Part shown: in pieces, positions 1-9,273 of the stretch
Position numbering within the stretch: the first letter of the stretch is position 1
Layout: the number at the start of each line of letters is the position of its first letter
NCBI RefSeq assembly: GCF_000346465.2
Contig: NC_034012.1
Span: forward strand, 10,028,294 to 10,092,293
DNA from: Prunus persica
Taxonomy: Eukaryota; Streptophyta; Magnoliopsida; Rosales; Rosaceae
Length of the DNA stretch: 64,000 nt
Reading direction: 5' to 3'
Notes under the pieces: generated by a model
The model's input: the letters and a program-made list of their open reading frames with translations, nothing else
The model's database searches: none
What the model was told of the DNA's origin: nothing
Made by a program: the position numbers and the translations under genes

Positions 1-1652
1 ATTTAAGCCAATTTCAACACAATTGAGTCGCCATGAATTTACTCCGAGTGTGTTATCTTTTATGCCTTTCGTCTTTTTGCTTGATATTCCACTTTTCTTA
101 AGTTCATCTGTTCGGTCATGTAGTTGATAGATGGTAGTGACTTGTGAATGAAGAGCGAAGAATGAGATTTGCTACGAATGAGTGTGACATGAATAGGATG
201 TCAATGTATGTAATGTTAAGATAAGACTTGACCAGCCATGTCTGGCATGCATGCCGTATTAAATAACACCATATATCTTCCAAGTTTCCAAGAAAAATGA
301 TCAACACATGCCGCTTCACTAGATTTGTTGATTTTGTGATACACCTAAACATCAGCAGGTCTTGGTTTTGCATCACCGCTGCTTCACAAAATTTAATTCA
401 AAGTGCTGGTTTATTCACGTTTCAGTTGGTCAGTTTATTCAAAGTACCAGGCTATGATTATATTGTTCGTCTATATTAGCCGCCAAGTATGGGATTACAA
501 ATCTTGGTGATTGGCATTATGGTTGGTAGTTCTCCAGAAAAGAAAAACTCCCAACTCCTTCCGAGGCCTTTAGTCCTCAAAATCGGACCTGTAATAACTC
601 TATATGTCACGACCCAATTCGAAAAAATGGAAAAAATTATTATTAAAAAAATAAAGCTAAAATGCAAAAATGGTTGGGGGTTAAATGTGAAAAGATATAT
701 AATTTTTATAATTTTCAAGGGTCTTTTCATAATTTTTTTTATAATGATTTTTCTATTTTTAAAATACTCTTAAAAAAAAGACTAAAATACCCTTAAAAAT
801 AGTTGGAAAATTGGATGATGTTAAAGTCAGGTGACAAATCATGAATTTTGAAAAATTCAGGTGACATTTCACTTAAATTTCTTTTTCAGGTGACAAATTG
901 AAACTAAGGTGTGACATTTTAATGAATATCCCAATTAAAAATAGGTTTTTTGGCTGATTGGACAGTACAAGAAGATAGGCACAAAACATCTTACGTATAC
1001 CTTTACTTTTACTAAAATTCACGAGTTTATAATTGAAAGAGACTATAAAGAGTTTGAGCAGTGGTGCAAGAACGCAGCCTAAGAGAGGGATAAACGCACG
1101 AGAAGATGGAACAGAGGGATCAAAAGTGAGCAGCGGGCAACCAAAGAAAAAACAAACAAAATAGAAAGTGGGAGAAATTGACAAAATAAACAGAACAAGG
1201 TGGTGGGTTCCACATCCACCCTCTCCATCTTTGGTCCTGGTTGGGACTCATTTTATTGCTATCAATATACTTAGCAAGTAGTTGTTAAGTTGTGCCCACT
1301 CAGAGGGTTGAACGTTATTGCTCTACTAAGAAACGTTATTATAGTAGTGTTTATCCGTTTTGATGTAGTTCTTGTGGTGGTAAGGTAAAGTTTCCTATTG
1401 GTCCGAAAATTATTGACGGTCAACAAGTTAACTTTCTTTTATGTACGAGCGTGCCATTGTTAACGGCTAAAAAACCTCAACAAACTATGAAATGTAATAA
1501 CTTGTGCCTCAAGCTATTGACTTTGATCAAGTAATTGTGAATTTGGATGAAGAATATCTTCCAATAAGTTCTTTTCTTGCCTCAAGCGGGTGAGGACTTT
1601 ACAATTTCCCACTGTAAAACTAGTAAGTCTAGCCAAAAATGAATGTTGCAAA
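1..1652. other. Intergenic, no gene recognised
   Basis: AT-rich DNA. The open frames here are short, mutually overlapping and have no recognisable domain. Positions 840-930 contain three near-repeats of a phrase like 'caggtgacaaat/att', which look like degenerate repeat DNA. I see no promoter, RNA gene or transposon end that I can support. Confidence 0.5.
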
Positions 1653-3045
1653 TAAAACAAAGGCTTATTTACTATAGTACCACTTGAAACTATGGTCAAT
1701 TCTCACTTTACCACTTGAAAGTTAAAGTGACCTAAAATGCCACCTTGACCAAGGTTTGGTAGTTCACTTTACCCCTCATCGTTAACTCAGTTAAAAATTC
1801 TGTTAAAGATGATGGCATGGCATGAAAGGGACCTACCTTTGTGCTGAAATGTGTCACATATGAAAATAATAATAATAATAATTAATATTTCTTTTCAAAA
1901 ATATATTTTTAAAATATTGTTTTTTTCTCTCTCCATCTCTCTCTCCCCATCTCTCCTTCTCCATTCTTCCCAACCCATCGATTCAATATTCCCCAGTGCC
2001 AGCCCCCAACCCATCAACCCTTACTGCCCCTCGCCCTTCCCATGACCACCCCCTCCCTTCTGCTCTCTACCTACAGAAACTTCTCTATGCACCCACCCCA
2101 CATCCTAAGACCACCCCTCCCACATCCTCATAAAGAATTTTTCCATATCCTCCCATATCCAAAACTTCTCAGCCCTACTTTTTTATTTCTCAATTCTCAC
2201 CACCAAAACACCATATTGTTGTATTTTATTTGATTTGGGAACCAAAAGTCTCCAAATACCAAAATAATGTCCTACACCATATGAATTTTTTTTTTCTCAT
2301 CAGACCCAAAGAGACACAGAGAGATAAAGAGAGAGGAGTTTGGGTTTGGGGATGAAGAACAACACGGTGGCTTTATGGGTTTTTAAGATGATGGGTGGTT
2401 ATTGCATCATTGGGTGCATTATGAATTTGGGTGCACAATTAATTGGTCAATTTTAGAACTTTGAAGGTAGTGGGTTTTGGGATTTTTGATTTGGTTTGTT
2501 TGATTCTTTGGCAATAAGAATTGAATTCATGAGCGGGAGAAAGACAAGTCACAAGGGCATGGCTTTTGGGTGCTCTGTCAGTCATGGATATACATATTTA
2601 GATTTAGGGATTTGGAAATCAGTAGAAGAAGAAAAGAGAAAGGGGCGGGGATGGGTTGTGTCGTGAGTGGGTGGCTGTTTGGGCGGGGATGGGTTGGGCT
2701 GTGATGGCTGCCCCCAAGTGGGTTAGTATGGGAGGGTGTCGGGTACAGAGAGAGAAAGAGGGAGACAAAAGATGGAAGTAATTTTCTAAATATTTTTTCC
2801 TATTTGTAAAATATTTTATTGATTTTTCACATGTGGCACTTACTTGGCATACATTTCATCAAAAGGGTGGGTCCTATTTATGCAATGTCATCATTTTTAA
2901 CAAAACTTTTAACAGAGTTAACGGTGAGGGGCAAAGTGAACTACCAAACCTTGGTCAATGGGGCACTCTAGGTCATTTTAAATTTCAAAGGGTAAAGTGA
3001 GAATTGACCATTAAGGGGCACTACAGTAAATAAGCCTAAAACAAA
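1653..3045. mobile_element. Non-autonomous Mutator-like (MULE) element with 9-bp TSD
   Basis: The element body is 1662-3036 (1375 bp). It starts with ggcttatttact and ends with its inverse, agtaaataagcc. The perfect 9-bp repeat taaaacaaa lies at 1653-1661 and 3037-3045. The inverted termini stay alignable for roughly 250 bp on each side; for example, the stretch around 'accaaggtttggtagttcac' is present in both arms in opposite orientation. Long terminal inverted repeats with a 9-bp target-site duplication are diagnostic of the Mutator superfamily. No transposase frame is present, so it is non-autonomous. The interior is pyrimidine-rich on one side and purine-rich on the other, with CT/GA microsatellite. 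Confidence 0.88.
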
Positions 3046-3787
3046 TCAGTTCAAAGAGAACTGTCTATTACACAATCAAACAAAAGAGAACTTTCAAGTC
3101 CATAATGACATCAGAACATTGGGCTTCGATTTCTGCTTGGGTTGTTGTCTGCTACTCAGGCTGGACTGGATGCACCTGTGTTGAAATTGCATGTCAACAC
3201 CTTCAACTAATAGGGATAAACTGAAAATCGATACCAATGATGAGATTGGCAGAGCTTTAATCAGATGTAGCCCTGGAGAGGCTTGTCGATTGGGCAGAAT
3301 TGAGATCTCTCTGGTCCAGGCTAGATTGACGATTGCTGGCCTGGAATTTCACTTCAGTACCTATTATGCTTGACTATGGATCACCTGAGAGCTATTCTGA
3401 TGATTCTGAGACATCAAAGTTTCTCTGGAAATTTGTTGAGGTTTTCATATTATGAAAAACTTGAACCCCACTTGATTCACCTACTCTGAACCAAATTTAT
3501 AACGAGAGAAATCTCGTTTTCTTTGTGAACTTCTTCTTGCTTGATTTTGTCAGTATGATTGAGAGTGTTTGTCTTGATTGGATTTTTTTGCTGTCGTCCT
3601 TGATCCGATTCACATCCTCCTATATTTATAGGAAATCAGCATGAGTGATTATTCCTTAATATCTGGAGGATACTTAGAAGTAGTTGCCTTCTTGCAGGGC
3701 AAACAACTTGGAAAGAATGACTATCCACCAATTTTGAATTTTCTTAGAAGAATCATCAACAAGAAATACAACTTTGAACTTGGACTT
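3046..3787. other. Intergenic, no gene recognised
   Basis: This DNA lies between two transposons. One 60-codon open frame at 3191-3373 has no recognisable domain. The base composition is more balanced than in the flanks, so a gene fragment cannot be excluded, but nothing identifies it. Confidence 0.4.
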
Positions 3788-4014
3788 TGAGGGGTCGTTT
3801 GGTACACAGGCTTGGCTTGGACTGGATTGGACTAAATTTAGTACCATGTTTGTTTCATTTAATTCTAGTCTTAGATGGGATTGCTAATACCGGGCCCACC
3901 AAAAATACCTCACTAGGAGGGGACTACTAAACCCATGTAGAAAGGGAGGATTAGCTAGTCCTATGTTCACCAATATATAAGATGCATATATTATATTGTA
4001 ATACTAATAACATA

Positions 4015-4047
<33 letters not shown>

Positions 4048-5292
4048 ATACACATATACTATAATGTACATATATATATGTATATACACATATACATGTA
4101 TATATATAAATACATATATACATATATAATATATATATATAAATACATATAGATATATACACATATATTATTATAATATACTCATATACACATACATATT
4201 AATATTATAATAATACATACATGTATACATGTATATATGTAATATATATATTATATTATATATTAATGTACATATATACACGTATATACATATATATATA
4301 TAAACACATATATACATATATAATATATAAATACATATAGATATATACGCGTATATATTATTATAATATACTCATATACACATACATATTAATATTATAA
4401 TAATAGCATACATGTATATATGTAATATATATATAGGTATATATACATATATGTATATATATATATTATACCCATGTATGTATTATAATATACATATACA
4501 CACGTATATACACATATACATTATATATTTATACTATATGTATATATATTATAATATACATATATACATGTATATTATTATTATAACATACCCATATATA
4601 TTATCTATTATAATATACATATATATGTATATGTATTATACCCATGTATATATTATAATATATAGATACACCTATATACACATATATTATATACATGTAT
4701 ATACGTATATATATATATATGTATATTATAATATATAATATATATACATATATTATATATACATATGTATTTTATAATATATATAATGTATATGTATATA
4801 TAAATACATATATAATATACATATATACACGTATATACATGTATATTATTATTATTATTATAACATACCCATATATATTATATATATTATATTATACATA
4901 CATATATATAAATATATGTATATGTATTATACCCATGTATATTATAATATACATATATACACCTATATACACCTATATATATATGTATGTACGTTTATAT
5001 TATTTAAAATATATAATATTATTATAATATACTTATATACATGTATATATACATATATATATATATTATATGTATGTATATATACATATATATTATATAT
5101 ATTATAAAATACATATATACATATATATATATATAGATATTTTTGAAAAAATAAAAAAAATTCTAGTCATAGTCCAAGCATACACCAAACGCAGGATAAG
5201 TGTTATCCAACTTAGACCAAGCCAAGCCAAGCCAAACCAGTCCCTAAACATAGTCCATGCCAAGACAGTCCTGTGTACCAAACGAGCCCTGA
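3788..5292. mobile_element. Tourist/Harbinger-like non-autonomous element inflated by AT microsatellite
   Basis: The left end at 3791 reads ggggtcgtttggtacacagg. The right end at 5289, read on the other strand, is gggctcgtttggtacacagg, giving a 20-bp inverted pair with one mismatch. Each end is bordered by TGA (3788-3790 and 5290-5292), consistent with the 3-bp target duplication of the PIF/Harbinger superfamily. Subterminal 'cttggcttggactgg'-type motifs occur near both ends. There is no transposase. Most of the length is an internal simple-repeat expansion, annotated separately. Confidence 0.75.
3995..5145. repeat. About 1.1 kb AT-rich microsatellite and minisatellite
   Basis: It begins with an (ATT)n run near 4016-4045. 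It then continues as higher-order arrays of TA-rich phrases (tatatacatatata, cccatgtatatattataata). Longer period units recur; 'catatacacatacatattaatattataataata' appears near 4170-4210 and again near 4372-4404. The open frames read through it consist almost only of I/Y/M/T residues and are not genes. The array lies wholly inside the Tourist-like element. Confidence 0.9.
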
Positions 5293-5395
5293 GTGGTTAA
5301 CATGGAAGATGCGCTGGTATCAATTATCAGCTGCCTTAAAAATAAAAAGCAATAGTCAAAACATCAACAAGGATTCTGTTTATCACATATATTAC

Positions 5396-5495
5396 GGTCA
5401 AGTCCTCTCCTGGTGGCCCAAGGGTTTCAATATCAATAATTTGCATTATGTGGTTGTTGTTTGCCGACTTCTCAATTTGCGGTGATGTTTGCATC
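5396..5495. repeat. Direct repeat, copy A of the receptor gene's upstream region
   Basis: This stretch (ggtcaagtcctctcctggtg through gatgtttgcatc) is repeated at 5855-5996, just upstream of the receptor-like protein gene. The second copy has about 40 extra bases in the middle. The order of motifs (agtcc.cctcctggtgg, gggtttcaatat, ttgcattgtgtgg, gatgtttgcatc) is the same in both copies. It is probably the promoter remnant of a lost tandem paralogue. Confidence 0.75.
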
Positions 5496-5529
5496 CAAAT
5501 CTGAAAATGCATTAACTACATCCGTGACA

Positions 5530-5695
5530 TTTTTTATTGGGTGATGCTAGGGAGACCAACTTTAAATACCAACTTGTGTACCAACTCTCTAATAGAGTAT
5601 GGGACCCATTGTATTGGTGGGCTCCACCTCTATTAGAGAGTTGGTACACAAGTTGGTATCTAAAGTTGGTCTCCCTAGCATTTTCCTTTTTTATT
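5530..5695. mobile_element. 148-bp MITE with 9-bp TSD (Mutator-type)
   Basis: The body is 5539-5686. The arms are almost perfect inverted repeats of about 55 bp (atgctagggagaccaacttt inward to ctctctaatagag), separated by a roughly 30-bp loop. The flanking repeat ttttttatt lies at 5530-5538 and 5687-5695. It has no coding capacity. The 9-bp target duplication points to a Mutator-type MITE. It sits in the duplicated DNA upstream of the receptor-like protein gene. Confidence 0.85.
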
Positions 5696-5701
5696 ACTGT
5701 T

Positions 5702-5788
5702 CAAAAAAAAAATCATGACACATCCTATCAGCTTATAACAACTCTGCAATAAACAAGTTGTAAGACATTTGCAATTTATCTCGACTGT
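5702..5788. repeat. Direct repeat flanking the receptor-like gene, upstream copy
   Basis: The sequence from the A-run through catgacacatcctat, cagcttataacaactct and aacaagttgtaagacatttg to tcgactgt is found again in the same orientation at 8822-8906, downstream of the receptor-like protein gene. The copies differ by only a few substitutions and small indels. Confidence 0.85.
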
Positions 5789-5854
5789 CATAAACAAGTT
5801 GTAAGAAATTTGCAACAACTTTTAGTACTTTGTGTGAAGGCCTCAAATTAAATA

Positions 5855-5996
5855 GGTCAAGTCCCCTCCTGGTGGGCCCCTCTTAGGTGGTGGTTGTGGA
5901 AATATATCTTCGACCTATAGAGGGGTTTCAATATTAATAATTTGCATTGTGTGGCTGTTGTTTGCTGAATTCTCAATTTACAGTGATGTTTGCATC
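5855..5996. repeat. Direct repeat, copy B, proximal to the receptor gene
   Basis: Second copy of the repeat at 5396-5495, with about 40 bp inserted after 'ggtgggcccc'. It lies immediately upstream of the receptor-like protein gene's TATA-like stretch (6018-6028) and so forms part of its promoter. Confidence 0.75.
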
Positions 5997-6071
5997 GTTT
6001 TCAAGCATGGTTGCACTTATATATATACACACCTAATTTGCAGTGAGGCAAAGGCAAATATACAAAGCAAC

Positions 6072-8334
6072 ATGCTAGTGCAGCCTTATAACCTAATGGC
6101 TCATGGCTTCCTTCTCTTCCTCTTATTCTCTTGTATTATACCTACAAATATTCATGCCTGCAAACAAACTGAACGCAGCTCCCTCCTGTCCTTTGCCTCA
6201 ACTCTATCTTCTCCTCCTTTAAATTGGACATCCATTGATTGCTGTCGTTGGAAGGGCATCACGTGTAATCAAGATGGTTGGGTCACCCATTTGCTCTTGC
6301 CTTCCAAAGGGCTCAAAGGAGGTATCCCTTCTTCTTCACTTGGAAATCTCACACATCTCACCCACTTGAACTTTTCCCACAATTCACTATATGGTTCACT
6401 TGATACTCAGTTCTTCATGTCTTTGAATCGACTCGAGTTCCTTGATTTGAGCTATAACCTTCTTTCTGGAGAGCTACCACTTTCTCTACCATCCAGCAAT
6501 ATTCGAACAGTGGATTTGTCCAGCAATCACTTTCGTGGTGCAATTCCACCTTCATTCTTCCAACAAGCAAGCAGCTTGACTAGTTTCAATGTCAGCAACA
6601 ATACCTTCACAGGGTATCTCCCATCCTCTATTTGTCTCAAACATTCTTCTCCCTTCCTTAGGCTATTGGATTTTTCTTCCAATCTATTCAATGGTGACCT
6701 TACTCCTGGGTTAGGGAAGTGTTCCAAACTGCAGGTTTTTCATGCCGGTCACAATAACATCATAGGATTACTTCCAGAAGATATCTATAATGCTACCAAA
6801 CTTGAAGAAATTGCATTACCTTTCAATTCACTACATGGAGCCATTAGTGATAAAATTGTCAACCTCACTAACCTTGCCATCCTTGACCTCTCCTTTAATC
6901 ATTTTGGCGGCAAGCTTCCTCTCAATTTGGGGAAGCTCTCCAAGTTGAAGTTTGTGACATTCAACTCCAACAATTTAAAAGGTAATTTGCCCCCATCTTT
7001 GATGAATTGCACAAACCTTGTAGAACTGCGTTTGGGAAACAACAACTTGGAAGGAGATATCTCCATGCTTGATTTCTCAAGATTAAGTCAACTAACTAAA
7101 CTTGACCTAAGGATCAATAACTTCACTGGTACGGTTCCAGTAAGCCTTTACTCATGTAGGTCCCTGAAAGCCATTGGATTGACTAGAAATCATCTAGAGG
7201 GACAAATACAAGCTGAGATTCTTTCATTGAAATCCTTGTCCTTCCTCACGCTTGGTTACAACCGATTAAGCAACCTCACAAGGGCAATGAAGATATTGAT
7301 GGGCTGCAAAAGTCTTCAATCACTCTCGCTTGCTGGTTCCTATGAAGGTGAGGGAATGCCATCTGATGATGACATGGTTGATTTTGACGGATTCCAAAAT
7401 CTTCGGGTATTGAATTTGGCTGATTCTGACCTCAATGGTCAAATACCTGTATGGTTATCAAAGCTCAAGAATCTAGAGATGTTGACTCTGGATGGTAATC
7501 AAATCACAGGATCAATTCCAAGTTGGTTGGGGACTCTTCCTAGACTGTTTTATATAAGCTTGCGAGACAACCGAATTTCAGGTGAATTTCCAAAGCAACT
7601 TTGTAGACTACCAAGGTTGCTTTATGAACCTAATATTCCATCTCAAGCAGACCAATATGAATTTGAATTGCCTATCTACGCATTCAGCAGCATAACCGCA
7701 AATCAAATTTTTCCAACGCATAAATTGAATTTTTATCCAGCAACGATAGACTTATCTAAGAATAACATTGTTGGTGATATACCTACTGAGATCGGCCAAT
7801 TGCAGCTTCTCCAGGAGTTGTATCTTGACTCCAACAACTTCTCCAGCGTCATCCAGACCAAGTATCTAACCTAAAAATTTAGAGATTTTGAACCTCTCTA
7901 TGAATCACTTGTCTGGAAGAATCCCATTGTCATTGGCGAGCCTTAATTTCTTAAAAGAATTTAATGTCTCATGCAATAACCTTGAAGGACCAATACCAAC
8001 AGGCACTCAACTCCAAAGCTTCAACACTTCTGCATTTGAGGGGAACCCAAAACTTTGTGGTGCGCCACTTCCAAATAAGTGCGGACCAAATAAGGACATG
8101 GACGTAGATAACAAGAACAACAAAGGCGTGGAAAATGGACTTCATCAACTTCTATGGTTTTATATCTTTGCAACATTGGGGTTCATAGTAGGATTTTGGG
8201 GTGTTTGTGGTTCTTTAGTTATTAACAAGACATGGAGATATGTGTATTTTCGATTCATAGACAATCTACAAGATAGGCTCTATATGATGATAACAGTCCC
8301 CCTCAACAGGATGAAGAGAAGGCTTAAAGGCTAG
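6072..8334 (+). pseudogene. LRR receptor-like protein (RLP), intronless, two frameshifts
   Basis: This encodes a cell-surface leucine-rich-repeat receptor lacking a kinase. ATG 6072 is preferred because it opens a signal peptide (FLLFLLFSCIIP about residues 12-24) and has a TATA-like stretch at 6018-6028. An N-terminal cap with paired cysteines (DCCRWKGITC) is followed by about 20 LRRs of the LxxLxLSxNxxxGxIP type, with an island region around 7640-7740. The frame stops at 7874. The homologous reading continues in another frame to 8334 with the last LRRs, a juxtamembrane cysteine pair, a transmembrane helix (FIVGFWGVCGSLVI) and a short basic tail. Two one-base losses explain the break: one near 7851-7854 (a C run) and one in the A run at 7873-7877. 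Together they would give about 750 residues, normal for RLPs. The gene may be a pseudogene, or both breaks may be homopolymer assembly errors. The ectodomain resembles the RLP2/PSY1R group, whereas the tail resembles EIX2/Cf-type RLPs. Confidence 0.85.
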
Positions 8335-9273
8335 ATATATATTATTAATATTTTACTTTTTATTTTGCATTTTCAGTTTGCTTTACCCTTTTTTTTTTCT
8401 TCTTCTTCTTCTTCTTCATTTCAAAGTAACTGGACTCAAATTTAAAGGATATATGTTGTTCGGTTCATACTGTTATGAGGGAAAAGAAACCCTAAACTCA
8501 CGCAGACAAGTGAAAATACAATACCATAACCCAGTTCAGCTGTAGGAAAAAATCTACAACATCGTTATGAACTCCTCAGTATGCTGTTTCTGATAGATTT
8601 GAAGAAAAGAAAAGATAATATATGATGCTTCTTTCCAATTTTTTTGGGAGAAAATAAACTACAAATCTCACAACTCATGGTTTTCTTTCTTCCATGCTTA
8701 ACTTACAAAACCTTGGGGCTCTATTGTGGAGTTTGCATCCATCACACAACCCCTGCAGAACAAAAAAATTGTTTACAAACTAAAAGAGAAGAACCAAATC
8801 CGTGAGGTTTTTTACTACCGTTAAAAAAATCATGACACATCCTATACAGCTTATAACAACTCTCAATAAACAAGTTGTAAGACATTTGCAGTTTAACTCG
8901 ACTGTCTAAAGTCAATATCACAACCAGCATGGATATTGGCAACGCAAATCAGATATTTCCTATGCTTGAAAGCGGATTATATAATTTCTGGTCATGACAA
9001 ATTCACCCAACAAATTTTTCACATAAAGCTGTCGCCAGATGGACCTCTTCCATATAACATTGGAATGAAGCCCTGAAAACAAATGACCAGACTCTTGCGA
9101 CTAGTTGGAAAAATGCATCCAAGAGTCCGATATTTTCTCTTTCTACAAACCATCAACAAATGAACATTAAGCTACATAAAAACAAGCAAATTGTCCCTCT
9201 TTAAAGAAGAAAAAAAAGTTGCCCTCCATACACCTCTTACCTCTATTTCAACTGCTGCTAGGCATGTGGAAAT
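8335..9273. other. Intergenic between receptor gene and NUMOD3 gene
   Basis: It contains a T-run/(CTT)n microsatellite near 8390-8418 and the downstream copy of the direct repeat (8822-8906). The final few hundred bases are probably the 3' UTR of the minus-strand gene ending at 9274. No separate gene is seen. Confidence 0.5.
8822..8906. repeat. Direct repeat flanking the receptor-like gene, downstream copy
   Basis: Same-orientation copy of 5702-5788 (catgacacatcctata through tcgactgt). Its presence about 500 bp after the receptor gene's last codon suggests that an upstream region of a former tandem copy persists here without its coding sequence. Confidence 0.85.

Noticed and set aside
4412..5300. 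Overlapping plus-strand frames of 60-110 codons
   Set aside because: They are read-through of TA microsatellite and consist almost entirely of Ile, Tyr, Met and Thr.
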